Source: Prostheceraeus crozeri (Eukaryota; Platyhelminthes; Polycladida; Euryleptidae). Taken from it: a stretch of DNA of 64,000 nt. The number at the start of each line of letters is the position of its first letter. The first letter of the stretch is position 1. Both the position numbers and the translations under genes were made by a program. The notes under the pieces were generated by a model. The model ran no database searches, was not told where the DNA came from, and worked only from the letters and a program-made list of their open reading frames with translations. This document shows positions 44,086-55,242 of this stretch, in pieces. The stretch lies in NCBI GenBank assembly GCA_907163375.1, contig CAJQUW010015472.1, positions 215,585 to 279,584 on the forward strand, given 5' to 3'.

Positions 44086-45606
44086 ATGGAAAGTGAAAAT
44101 AAGGACTCGTTTCTAATCTACTTGCCCAGTAATGCTTCTATGAATAAATTTCCCAAAAATAAACCATCAGACTATCGAGTAGAATTAAATCGCCCACTGC
44201 ATTTAGAAGGTGAATGGGAGGTTGGCGTTTCTAGTATTTGCTATGATAGCAATATTCAGAATGTGAATGATTTGGAAGAAATGATATTGACTCCTCGCAC
44301 CCATGATGGAATAACGATGAATAATGCATTTCAGTTCCCATACAATTTAACGTCAGATGGAAAGTGGAACTATGAATGGATTCAGATAAAATCAGATTCT
44401 TATGAGCCATTTGGGAATGAGAAAATTATTAAGGCATTCAACAGTGGTAATACTTCCATCATGAAGAATAAAAATCAGAAAGCTTATGAGTTTACTATCT
44501 ATCATTGGAGTGGGAGACAGTTCCTCCGCTTTCATTCTTTTACTAAAGGTCTTACGCTGAGGTTGGATAGTGAATTCTATCCACATCTTGGTTTTGGTCA
44601 TGGACTACATCTAACGTCAATTGCTACTGCAAATGTTAAAAAAGTTTATTCAAATCGAATCAACAAATTTCATTATAGATTTTAAATATTTGATGAAGAT
44701 GTTGTAGAATGCGAAGAACGCATCATTTTGAAAAAGCGTGGTGTTCAACCTTTATCACTTATTGAGTTAGTAAAACGATGGAATGAGACTGTGGGTAAGA
44801 AGTATGGAGAGAAAATTATGGCGGACAAAAATAAGTTGGTTATTCAGAAATATAATGACAAACTTACAGTTTATTTCTCTCCAACCTTGCTTCATTTTGT
44901 AAGACATTATACACCTATTATTGGAAGCGGTGTGGTGTATGCTTCTCATGAATATCACACTAAAGCTAATTCAGTTAATGATGAATGGTGGGTGGACATC
45001 TATGGCGATCGCATCAAGAAAATTTACCAGTCTTATGAAGAATCTAAAGTTGCTATCAATATAATGCCGCGTCTATATCATACAGTTGAAAGCTTCATTC
45101 ATGTAGTAAATCCTTATATACAACAGAAGTTGAAGCATGTGATGAAAAGTAAATATGATGCAAAGACACACCACATTTCGTTTTCAATTGAAAATCAACG
45201 CGTTGTTCTGAAACTGGGTGATGACATTCAATGTCAATTGAGTAAAAATTTGAAAAAACTCTTTGGCTTTTCAATGCTACAAACTGTGTTTGCTGCTGCG
45301 CATACGATTGGTATAGAAACACCAATGACACTTGATAAACATGAACAGCACCTTTACATTCAAAGTGATTTGATTTTACCTATTTCTGTTGGCGAGAAAA
45401 AAGAATACATTTTACGTGATTTCATTCATGATAAAGACGCTTCATATGGAATAGTCGAGAAGATGTTTGAATCTATTTTCTATCATCCCGTCGTCAAACA
45501 AACTATACCCTCTATTGCTATCAAAATTACCAATGGTTTACAAGAGTGTATCCATGTGAAAGATACTAAATCCCTCGTAACTTTAGTGTTTCGGAAAACA
45601 AAGTGA
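44086..45606 (+). pseudogene. Penton-like capsid gene B, broken
   Basis: A second member of the penton-like family. The N-terminal region reads FLIYLPSNASMNKFPKNKPSDYRV and RPLHLEGEWEVGVSSICYD, the classic LPSNxSM...WEVG signature. Later parts repeat the family's L..LGF motif and a C-terminal block ending SLVTLVFRK. The gene appears to have about one break. Two penton-like genes in a row suggest an old duplication with diverged roles in the capsid. It ends about 180 bp before the convergent polymerase gene, with AATAAA just after the stop region. Confidence 0.6.
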
Positions 45607-45785
45607 AGTCATTGTGATATGTCTATTGAAATAAAAATATGTATATGAAAAAGTCTTTTCACAGATATAGGGGGAATGGGCTGACTGTAGGCATATATTC
45701 ACAAGGAAGAAACGATCTCATGCGATACATAAAACAACCATGTATATCTACAAAAAGCAACATCAAAATACTGAGTTAAAGTTGA

Positions 45786-48700
45786 TTATGTCAATACATC
45801 TCCTGAATGTGGTAGCGTGAGTTTTATTCTTTTGGGTGGAGGTATGTTTGTGTCAGGATGTCCATGTGGAAGAGATGTGTTATGTCCTATCCAACACCTC
45901 TTATCCTCCCATGCTGAAAGTGCTCGTTTCTTGAACGTGTACGTTTTCACAGTATGAACTTGAGATTTTAAGATTGTCATATTGACAAACGTTATAGTTT
46001 TATTTTTATAGGCCTTCTTATAGGACCGATGTTTCATTTTATGAACAATGGATTTTGATATACCTTTAGCACGCTTAATACTATCTGCACATTCTTTTAG
46101 TTTCATGGAATACATTTTAGGACGGAAGAGAATCATTTCATCTATTTCCTTTCCTGCTGTTTCATCCTTAAAACAACCAAGTTTGGCTTTATTCTGTATG
46201 GAATAGAGTGGATGAGTGGGATTGTAGTTAGATGTGTCGAAATATTTTTCTAATGACTTACCTACTTCATTAAAATTTAAATCTTTTTGAGTGGTAATTC
46301 CTAAAAAGAAACTATCTGTATCACCACCCAGCAAGCGAACCTCTTTTACGAGAGGGCATGGTTTTAATATTTTGTAGAAGAGTTGATACATTTCAAGCTT
46401 GGAATAATCCAAAACGGCTTGCCCAATATAGATGGGTTTGCACAACTCAACTTCTGATTTAATCATTTTAACACCTACAAGATCCTCATCGATGATGTCT
46501 CTATCAATGAAAAGAGGTGATGAGGTCAATTTGTGATATTTTTGTTCATCAACGACTAGTTTGTAATTCATACGTTTTCTAACATCCTCCATGGTCTTTC
46601 CGAATAGACTGTTATTCTTATATTTATAAAAATCCTTTTCAAAATTATTTTGGGCGAGTGCACGTTTTTGACTGTTACTATCTATGTAGGGTTTGAGGAA
46701 GGCTTTCTGTCTAAATTTGATAATGCGGTGAACTGACTTTAGAAGCATGCCCATTTCTAAATAGAATTTTAATATGCAGAAGTGTACGAGATAATTTTTC
46801 TTATCATATTGGGTGAGTAAAAGTTTGCGGCATGGTTTGTACCTTGGCTGTCCACACTCTGTTAAGTTATTATGAAATTGTGACGTGAATGGTGAAAACA
46901 TATCTTCAGTCACTTCGCCAGATTCAGGTGCGAGTGGGAAATCAGCAGTTTTATTTTTAATGCTATTTGGATAAATCAAATCCACTTCAAAATAATATCC
47001 CCAATCACCTTCATCTGGAATCTTCAGTATGTTTGAAGGGTTGGAGTAATACTCAAGCTCATCTTGATTTAACCAACTAAACTCGGAATGAGGTAGTGGT
47101 TTAGACAGTGAACTGCCATATAAATTATTTTGGTCATAGTACTTTAGGTGGATATGATCATCACCTACTGTTTTAGATTTTATATGATGTTTATTTACAA
47201 ATGTGAGACCACCGCGTATTCCGCGCTCAAATATATTATACATCTCCGGGTCTTGTAAGAGATGAATGGTCTCACCAGTCATTTTAAAGGCTGATTTAAA
47301 GGACATGGCTGGTAGACTGACAAAGTGGATAGGATCTAATTTGTCTTCTTCTAATGCCACTCGTCGAAATTCCTGAAAGACATCAGCCAGCAAAATGACA
47401 TCTAATTCTAAGTAAGCGATCATATAATCGCCAAACGTTTTACAATTAAATTTTAACCATGCCTCTTGAGCATGTTCATAGTCCTCTACTGGACAATCTT
47501 CACCCGTCAAATCGTTTTTGAATTTGTCAATGGAAGGAAGGGTTGTTTCATTTAGTTTAGACATTGAGCTAAAATACGCATAGGGAAAGACTCCTTTGCG
47601 AGTGATCATGTCATCCGTTAAGTTTGGATAGTGTTTCTTCAAAATTTGACTATGGGGAAGAAACTTGAGATTTCGAACGAGAGAAGCTAGTGACGCTGAC
47701 ATGAATTGAAATGAATCTAAAAATTTTATTTCGAAGAAGACTGTCTTATTTTCTTTAGTTTTATCTACTGGTACTTTTGCTGTCATTGCCATGAATTTTT
47801 CTCTCGTTTGTGCTATAACATTGAACTGCTACGATTTCATCTGGCTGAACCCTCCTTTTATGAGCATATGACTGTCATAGCCCTTAAAGTTATGAAAAAT
47901 GACGGGTAGTACACGACGTCTCAACCTAAGTGAAAAGTTACATTTGGAGCAGAGTGCGTTTCTAAATTTACCAGTGATGTGATCATGATCACGCACTTTC
48001 TTAATTTTATCATCATCAAACGTTTTATGACATTTAGGGCACGATGTGCAACTTTCAAATTTCTGTTTGTCTTCATCTGACATATGTAGTGACTTACGCT
48101 GCAATTGGGAATCATATGATTGTTGAAATTTAGCAGCTTTATCGAGAAATTCTAGAAATTTTGAAATACAATCTTCACCTTGCCAAGTATGCATTTTGTT
48201 TTGTCTATTCCTAAAGTGGTCATGCCATACTTCATAGCAGGATATGGCTGCTGGCTTGTGGATGATATCATCAATGTAGCATTCTATGTCTGCGTAAATG
48301 ATACGCAGGGGACTTAATTCGTCACCATTATCCCTTTGTGAAAATATTTTATCTTTGGGCATGCGTTCCATTTGTAATTTACCTCGCTTGCACCATTCAT
48401 AGTGAGTTTCAAATTTATCTTTACTCCAAAAGGAGTGGATGCAGCGGTCGCATACAAAATGTTCACCTCTTTTAGAGTGCCCCAAGTGAGTGTACAAGCG
48501 AGAGATTTTGGGAATACCACAGTAGTGCCATTCCTCGCTATCATCTTGTTTTACTAATAAGAGGTTGACTACACGTTCATAACAAGTTGAACGTGAATTA
48601 TAGCGGGCACCCTTCAACCCCTTCTCCCACACGTGAACGACAATTTTAATCTGATTATGTTTTTCGAACGTTTCTACATCTTTGATTTTCATGTTGTTAC

Positions 48701-49760
48701 TATCACAACCTTCAAAGTCTAGTTCATCCTCCCACTGTCTATAGCTATAGGTATGATTTCGATTCGCGTTGATATCATTATAGTGAAGGATGGATAGGAC
48801 TGCATATTTGAAACACTGTGATTTACAATCGACATTGATGACAGCTTTCTTATTATACAACGTTTTTGGTAGTTTAAATGTGCCTCGAGCTGCATGACTT
48901 TCTAATAGGGAAATTTTGAATATGGCTGAGTCCACACCATCAAAAATGAGAGCGCTGTCGCGTTCATTGAATTTATCTACATTTGATTTTAAACATTGAA
49001 TGTGAAAATTTAGCCAAGACTCGCAGTCTACAACTTCGGTTGCGGAAGAGGAAGGAACATGAAACTGTATTCTCTCCGTCACTTGACCCGTTTGAAAATC
49101 TATCTTAATATATTTTAGTTTGAGGTAGATGAGGGCCTTCATTCTAAAATTGTCTAAATTGTTGAAGAGCGCTTCGATAATGTTAGAATTTTGAAGGAGC
49201 CACTCAGGAAAATCTACTATTTGAGTATTGGACTCCATGCAGTAGTCGCGTACTAAATTATTGTGTGAAACATTAATGAGGGAGATGGTAGAGGTACCGT
49301 TGGCGTAGTGATCATTTGCATGCGTGTGTTGAAGTCTGTGCGAAGATCGCTGAAAGTGACTATCAAAAGAAAGAGGGCACAAATCGCAAGGAAAGGAGAT
49401 GTCATCGTCAGAATCAACTTCACCTCCGGAGATTGACGCCGCTTTGCGTTGACACACACGTTGTTTGATGTGTCGAAGGAGACTGTGCTTCCTTGTAAAC
49501 ATATGTCCGCAGTCGGCACATTCCCACTCGTTGCCTTGCCGCGAGAGTCCTGAGCTGGAACTCACATCACCTGAAAGAGAAATCATTCTTTCATCTCTGT
49601 TCAAGCCTCAGTGTAGTGTTACAACCTACCTTGACTCAATAACTCTAAACTTTCCTCGAGAAGAGAGGGCGTTGGTGATGAAGTTGATGCCTGAAATTGA
49701 GGAAGATGCTATTAGTCACACGTTTGAGGGAGATGAGAGAGGAAATCTTTAACTTACCAT
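45786..49760 (-). pseudogene. Protein-primed DNA polymerase B with N-terminal zinc fingers, broken
   Basis: The polymerase reads leftwards. The N-terminal part has C2H2-like fingers (CADCGHMFTRKHSLLRH, CDLCPLSFDSHFQRSSHRLQH) and a CFKYAVLSILHY block typical of Polinton polymerases. Exonuclease motifs are IYADIECYID and FHNFKGYDSHM; polymerase motifs are YDQNNLYGSSLSKPLP, FYKYKNNSLFGKTMED and GGDTDSFF. It belongs to the protein-primed family-B class that would copy the element from its ends. About one break is present. The start seems to lie in a leader exon ending in ATG (49,760-49,758) followed by two short introns (49,757-49,691 and 49,629-49,571), mirroring the leader exon of the leftmost gene. 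Confidence 0.9.
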
Positions 49761-49864
49761 TTTAATGAAATATGATCAGACAGAATAATAGTCAAAGAGA
49801 GAGATCGTGCGTTCGTCACTTGTATGATTCACAGATTAAATGAAATGACCTGAATGTCACTTTG

Positions 49865-49930
49865 CTTATATACTTTCATTCTCTTCATTCATTGGATGTT
49901 CATTCTGATTGGCTGCTTGTGTATACTTAA
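49865..49930. promoter_or_regulatory. Divergent promoter between polymerase and the 50-kb gene
   Basis: For the minus strand, GTATATAAG (complement of 49,865-49,873) with an upstream CCAAT (complement of 49,891-49,895) in a CATCCAATGA context as at 32,301. For the plus strand, a second ATTGG (49,908-49,912) and a TATA-like GTATACTTAAG (49,921-49,931). Confidence 0.55.
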
Positions 49931-49985
49931 GAATTAGAAAAATGTTAAAGTTATCATTATTCAAAGTCAGCATTTCAAAGACAAC

Positions 49986-50423
49986 ATGACAAGTCCTCCA
50001 ACAACACCAAATACCGCATTGGAGTTCTCCTCTCCATGTACATCAGCAAAGGTGCTCGTTACACCAAATGCACCAAGAAAGGCGAAGGTGGAGAAGACAT
50101 ACAATCTCGACAATATACGAAAGTTATCATTATCGGAGGATGATGAAGAGGAGTTGCCCGACCTAACAGGCATACGGTGGAAATATTTACAATATGATGC
50201 CGAAGGGGTGATGGAGATGACCAACAAGTCGCACTTGCATCAAATATGGGAGTGGTACACCCCTAACTCCCAACCGCGAACCGTGGCGGAGTGGGCGTAC
50301 ATTGAGAAAGTGAGGGACGCTGCAGAAGAACGTTTAAAGCAGCTCAACTGTTTTTGTGATCTATGTGAAGTCAGACTCTGGGACGATATTGACGATGAAG
50401 ACCTCTTGAAATACATGCCATAA
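49986..50423 (+). CDS. Acidic Polinton protein of unknown function
   Basis: A 145-residue frame. The Ser/Thr/Pro-rich N-terminus (MTSPPTTPNTALEFSSP) leads to YNLDNIRKLSLSEDDEEELPDLTG and then a folded-looking part with GIRWKYLQYD, HLHQIWEWYTPNS, AEWAYIEKVRDAAEERLKQLNCFCDLCEVRLWDD, ending acidic. There is a CxxC pair but no known domain. It is transcribed away from the polymerase from a shared promoter region, and its stop overlaps an AATAAA. Confidence 0.55.
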   Translation: MTSPPTTPNTALEFSSPCTSAKVLVTPNAPRKAKVEKTYNLDNIRKLSLSEDDEEELPDLTGIRWKYLQYDAEGVMEMTNKSHLHQIWEWYTPNSQPRTVAEWAYIEKVRDAAEERLKQLNCFCDLCEVRLWDDIDDEDLLKYMP

Positions 50424-50490
50424 TAAATGTTTATTTCGTATTATCTTTGCTTTCATACTGACTTACTTGAATGGGGCTTTAGTGAATAAT

Positions 50491-50882
50491 TTAACCATGT
50501 ATACTTTTTCATTTGGAAATAGTAGCACGCTTAGTCTAACTTGTAAATCTTAAAACATTTCATATGGACGATGATGGTAGATGAAATAGTGTCAAATAAA
50601 TTAAGATAGCTTACACTTCTGATACAGGGATAGCAATCGACTGCGATCCATGTGTAAAGAGCTTGTTAGACTACGGATGGGCTTAAGTGGATGATTTAAC
50701 CATGTATACTTTTTCATTTGGAAATAGTAGCACGCTTAGTCTAACTTGTAAATCTTAAAACATTTCATATGGACGATGATGGTAGATGAAATAGTGTCAA
50801 ATAAATTAAGATAGCTTACACTTCTGATACAGGGATAGCAATCGACTGCGATCCATGTGTAAAGAGCTTGTTAGACTACGGA
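50491..50882. repeat. 187-bp direct duplication within the Polinton
   Basis: Copies at 50,491-50,677 and 50,696-50,882 look identical by eye, separated by an 18-bp spacer. They are non-coding and lie just after the 50-kb gene. The identity implies a recent tandem duplication inside the element. Confidence 0.9.
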
Positions 50883-51460
50883 AGAGAGAAGTGTGTTATG
50901 TTGCGTGTGGCGCGTGAGTGTCCTCCCATTTCATTCCATTCATCAATTCGTCTCATTGATAGAGACAGGTAGAACTCATGGTTCTCATAACGTATGCAAT
51001 GGAAAGTTTTAGGCAACCTTTGACAGTTGGCTAAATGTCGCCCTGACGCGAATGCATACTACGTTGAGACAGAGGCAATCACTTGCAAACATGACGCAGA
51101 GAGGTTTAACAAGATTGACCATTGCCGAATGTCCCTTGCGGTATACATAGCTACGGGTTTCACCGCCGCCCTTTACAGGAACGCCCGTCGAAAGGAAGTA
51201 TTACACCGAACTGCATTTGCAACGTTCAAGTTGACTGATAGCAGATTCAACTTAATGATAGTATTCGCCAGTCCGAAGACTGCCCAGGGCAAACCGCGAG
51301 GAGGTTCTATCATGTCTTGCCCCTAGGTGGCCCTTAAGAGAGCCGATGGTTCGTTCTCGGGAGTGAATTGATGGGGTGGTGAAGGCAGGCAAAGATCTGC
51401 AATGAAAATGATATGTATTAGAATAGGATATACTATCTTATTTGCTTTTCACTTACCAAG
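50883..51460. other. Polinton interior without a secure gene
   Basis: A 99-codon frame (51,027-51,326, plus strand) occurs but has no known motif and starts in sequence that does not look coding. I leave it uncalled. Confidence 0.35.
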
Positions 51461-52639
51461 TTAGTCATCCTTAGGCAGTCTCGCGGGCTTCCTGATTGAA
51501 AATTTGTGCAGATGCCCGCGCATACATAGAGTGGCGTGGAGGCATTTCTTACTCGAATGGCCATTATAACAGATTATGCTCTCGTCCAGACTTTGGTTGA
51601 CGAGGACTTCGCCGGCCAGATGGTTATCCCGAATAGGGATGTGGAACTCAAACAAACGATCCTCATTCACACGTTCCCACTCATCCCTCATGCGCTCCAA
51701 CTTCTCACACGCCTGCCTCTCATCACCCCGCCGAGCCACAGTCCTCTCCAACTCAACATTCCTCGCTCTCAACACACTCATCTCCTTCATCATCTCCTCA
51801 AACTTCGCTTCTGCCTCTCCCATTCTCCTCTCCGCAGCACTCGCCCTCTTCTCACACTCATCATTCTTGTCTTCCAACACTCGCACATTCTCCTTCAACT
51901 CTTTCACAACACGCCTCATACGGATATTCTCATCTGCCACCTCCTTACATTTCACCTCCTTCATTTTCAGCTCACTCAACTCACTCAACGTTCTCTCATT
52001 CACCTTCTTCAAACTTTCGTAGCGATCTACCAACAAAGCATGTGCCGCTTGCTGAGACACATGCTTCTTTTCCATGTCCTCATCCCACCGCGCCGACTGC
52101 TTCCGTACCCCACCACCCTTCACTATTGGGGAAGATGAGCTCTTCGGGGGGTCGCTAATAACAATATTGGATACCTCCGACGATGAAGAGCTCAACTTCC
52201 TCACACACTTCCTCACTCGCTCCCTATCCAAATCCACATCATCCTCATCATCACTCTCAAACACTCTCTTCCGCCACTTGTCAGCCTTCAAACCGGCCAC
52301 AGCATTCTCTACCTGATTCTCCACAGCATTCCCACTAGCATTCTCAACAACATTCTTGCCCTCTTTCCCCAACATTCGCTCCTTCTCAGCATTCATCAAC
52401 TCCACAAATCTCAAATCGGTCACCAACCCTCCTGTGCACTCACCATGCCTCAAATAAAACTCGGCCTCCTGCCCAACAACCAACAGCACCCTGCACTTCA
52501 CACAGGCAACCCTACTCAGGATAACCATGTGGTCGGCCCCTGTCTTCTTGATGTGGTCCTTGAGACCGTCTCGGCGGTTAATTCGGCCGCATACACACAT
52601 TTTAATGTGGAACTTTTTATTTTTGTCATTGTTGACCAT
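51461..52639 (-). CDS. Coiled-coil protein with N-terminal cysteine/histidine domain
   Basis: About 392 residues from the ATG at 52,639 (CAGCCATGG context). N-terminus FHIKMCVCGRINRRDGLKDHIKKTGADH and VACVKCRVLLVVGQEAEFYLRHGEC is a cysteine/histidine-rich, probably zinc-binding module. An acidic/basic linker (ESDDEDDVDLDRERVRKCVRK) and a Ser-rich stretch follow, then a long heptad region (about residues 200-340, from SLKKVNERTLSELSELKMKE to RARNVELERTVARRG). It lacks known homology for me. A TATA box at 53,259-53,267 and a possible 558-bp leader intron (52,660-53,217) place its promoter near the right terminal repeat. Its Glu/Lys/Arg-rich composition gives long shadow frames on the plus strand, which I reject. 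Confidence 0.6.
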   Translation of the reverse strand: MVNNDKNKKFHIKMCVCGRINRRDGLKDHIKKTGADHMVILSRVACVKCRVLLVVGQEAEFYLRHGECTGGLVTDLRFVELMNAEKERMLGKEGKNVVENASGNAVENQVENAVAGLKADKWRKRVFESDDEDDVDLDRERVRKCVRKLSSSSSEVSNIVISDPPKSSSSPIVKGGGVRKQSARWDEDMEKKHVSQQAAHALLVDRYESLKKVNERTLSELSELKMKEVKCKEVADENIRMRRVVKELKENVRVLEDKNDECEKRASAAERRMGEAEAKFEEMMKEMSVLRARNVELERTVARRGDERQACEKLERMRDEWERVNEDRLFEFHIPIRDNHLAGEVLVNQSLDESIICYNGHSSKKCLHATLCMRGHLHKFSIRKPARLPKDD

Positions 52640-53258
52640 GGCTGCGATTTTATCGTTAACTGTAAGATAATGAAAATTGTATAAGTTTGGAATCATGTAG
52701 TATACAGACTAAAGCATAACACTTAGTGAGGAATGATAGATTTGAGTGTAGTGAGTGGCACTCGATCCCGTCGACAGCCCGAAGGCCTTGTACTGATCAC
52801 TAGGGAAGTGAGAGATCTTACCCGATACCCGCTCTTTACAGCTGAAGACATCATTGTCACTGCCCCGAAGTGGTAACAGGAACGCCGAGTCAAAGGTAGT
52901 GATCAGTAACTGGGATCTAACCCCTCAAAGCTGCCTTAGACTTAGTTAAATTTCAAATCTGATAGCAGATTTGAACTCAGGATACTTGAAAACCTTAGTC
53001 TATATGTTAAAACTTTGAAAAAACTGAAAATTAAGAATTTTTAAAAAATTCCGCATTTTACTACTCATACTACTTTTAAAAAATTTTATCAGTAGTAAAG
53101 ACACTATCAAACTCTATCATACAAACTTTGAAGTAAGAAGATAGCTTGCCTACTTCAAAAGATAGAGTCCTTTGAAACACCCGATATCGGGAGCTCAGAG
53201 CGACGACCGTCGCTTACCTCGTCTTTCGATGAAGTGATCAGACTTACGTTGTCGGGGG

Positions 53259-53267
53259 TTTATATAT
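53259..53267 (-). promoter_or_regulatory. TATA box for the coiled-coil gene
   Basis: ATATATAAA on the minus strand, about 40 bp before a leader segment that ends in a consensus donor (GAG/GTAAGC at 53,218/53,217). The matching acceptor TTATCTTACAG lies just before the coding start at 52,639. Confidence 0.45.
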
Positions 53268-53479
53268 GCTCGGAAGAAAACTTAAAATGGCTCTATCTCC
53301 GAAAGTATTCATCGTAGCGACATGCGGTTTGTTGCAAACGATTCGTCTCATCATTCTTTACAATATGACACCTGAACCATTCTCATATGACCACGGGAAG
53401 TTGGTCCGTCAGCACATGTGCATGTAACATGCCACAAGTGAAAAAATTCCTAAGTGTGAGAGCTCCAGTGTGGTGAAAA

Positions 53480-54114
53480 TTTTGAAAAATTTAAAACTTC
53501 CGAATTTCGACCTGGGACCTTTACCAAAACATTTTTCATCAAATTTCACTGACCCCCCCCCTCATTCAGAGAAATTTGATGAAAAATGTTTTGGTGACGG
53601 TCCCAGGTCGAAATTCCACACTTTGGAAAATTTTCAAAATTTTACCCATACAAAGTCACTCTGACACTTAGGATTTTTTCAGGTGAGCGAGCTCCGACCT
53701 AAAATCTTGTAACCGCTCTAACTTTTGAACGAAGACAGATAGGAACAAGCCGATTCTTTCACTGAATTTGTCTCACTCTTAGCTTTCAAACGAGCTATCG
53801 CACGACAAAATCCGTCCACTGGAACCAAAGTTAGAAGATTGCTGTCGGGGGGGGGGGGAGGTTGTTGAAATTTGATGAAAAATGTTTTGGTGACGGTTCC
53901 AGGTCGAAATTCCACACTTTGGAAAATTTTCAAAATTTTACCCATACAAAGTCACTCTGACACTTAGGATTTTTTCAGGTAAGCGAGCTCCGACCTAAAA
54001 TCTTGTAACCGCTCTAACTTTTGAACGGCTGGTCCGATTGACTCGCAACAAAAAATGTTGTCGAGCAGTTTTTCATCCTCTTTCCAATGCAACTCGAACG
54101 AACAAAATCCGTTC
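53480..54114. repeat. Extra terminal-repeat modules inside the right end
   Basis: GAAATTTGATGAAAAATGTT starts at 53,571, 53,867 and 54,161, so modules of about 295 bp repeat in tandem, the last belonging to the terminal repeat proper. At 53,500-53,570 the same module appears inverted, forming a small palindrome around a C-run. The left end has fewer copies, so the ends have expanded unequally. Confidence 0.8.
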
Positions 54115-55104
54115 ACTAGAACCAAAGTTAGAAGATTGCTGTCGGGGGGGGGGGGTCAGTGAAATTTGATGAAAAATGTTTTGGTGGCGGTCCCAGGTCG
54201 AAATTCCACACTTTGGAAAATTTTCAAAATTTTACCCATACAAAGTCACTCTGACACTTAGGATTTTTTCAAGTAAGCGAGCTCCGACCTAAAATCTTGT
54301 AACCGCTCTAACTTTTGAACGAAGACAGATAGGAACAAGCCGATTCTTTCACTGAATTTGTCTCACTCTTAGCTTTCAAACGAGCTATCGCACGACAAAA
54401 TCCGTCCACTGGAACCAAAGTCAAAATCGAAGCAAGCTGTCCAGGGGGGGGGCGTCAGCCGAACATTTTTTCTCTCCGATTGACTTGAAACTCACCCTAC
54501 CGATGCAGAATTTCACGCTGAATCCGAATCTGACCTCCGTTTTCTCATGCGATGCTTCGTTTTGACGCTACACACCAAAACGTCCCAAATTCTAACTCTG
54601 TCGTTTTTCGAAAAATGTTGAAAATTTTTTCTCACCGATTGACTTGAAACTCACCCTACCGATGCAGAATTTCACGCTGAATACGAATCCGACCTCCGTT
54701 TTCTCATCCGACCACTCCTTCCACTCGAAACAACCCATTTTACAACCCAACATTCAGCAGATTGCACGAAAAACATCACACACTATAGCCTCAAGACTAA
54801 TCCTGGCGGTCGCCCACGTCAACCTAGACGGTCGCCCACGTCAACCAGGCGGTCGGACCAACTCACCCGAGTCTCACACTCTGTCGTTGCAGAGGGGGGG
54901 GGAGTCAGCGAACATGTTGTGAACGTGAACCCACCTGGCCGGCACACCACGACAGACCACAACCTCTGTCGTTCCAGAGGGGGGGGGACTCAGACCCGAA
55001 GCACCACGGCGGCCGACCACGACACTCTGCCGTGCCAGAGGGGGGGGGACGTCAGCGATGGCGGCCATCTTGCGCTATCCAGAAGTGGAGTTTTACTTAC
55101 TACT
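54115..55104 (-). repeat. Right terminal inverted repeat of the Polinton
   Basis: This is the inverted counterpart of 31,069-about 32,060. It ends ACTTACTACT followed by the gtgatt target repeat. The three G-run/CTCTG iterations recur near 54,880, 54,970 and 55,035. It matches the left repeat with only occasional substitutions and length changes in the G-runs. Confidence 0.85.
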
Positions 55105-55242
55105 GTGATTGTTTAATTAATTTTGAAGTTGTAGTTTTGAAGTAATTGTAATTGTAGTTGAAGATTTTGATTTTAGAGTAATTGTAATTATAATGGTAAT
55201 TGTGAAAGTTCAACTGTAATTCTAATTATAATAATAGTATAC

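Larger units (their letters stand above)
31069..55104 (+). mobile_element. Polinton (Maverick) element, fossil, nearly complete
   Basis: A 24,036-bp Polinton with both ends present. The termini begin AGTAGTAAGTAAAACTCC and are flanked by the 6-mer gtgatt on both sides (31,063-31,068 and 55,105-55,110), the target duplication size known for this family. Terminal inverted repeats are about 1 kb. It holds the full family set: protein-primed polymerase B, integrase with chromodomain, packaging ATPase, adenain-like protease, major capsid, penton-like and core proteins. It is broken: about two genes have breaks, and a third carries a MITE insertion. Most other frames are open and the two terminal repeats differ by only a few percent in the parts compared by eye, so the copy looks fairly young. 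Confidence 0.93.

Noticed and set aside
50491-50882. A direct repeat that might be long terminal repeats
   Set aside because: Copies are separated by only 18 bp and have no target duplication or internal coding region, so this is a tandem duplication.
51027-51326. A 99-codon frame in the Polinton
   Set aside because: No motif and no counterpart in the second element; its base composition suggests a derived repeat rather than a gene.
51536-52316. Plus-strand frames of up to 200 codons rich in Leu/His/Ser
   Set aside because: They are mirror frames of the minus-strand coiled-coil gene; their composition follows from its Glu/Lys/Arg codons, and no domain is visible.
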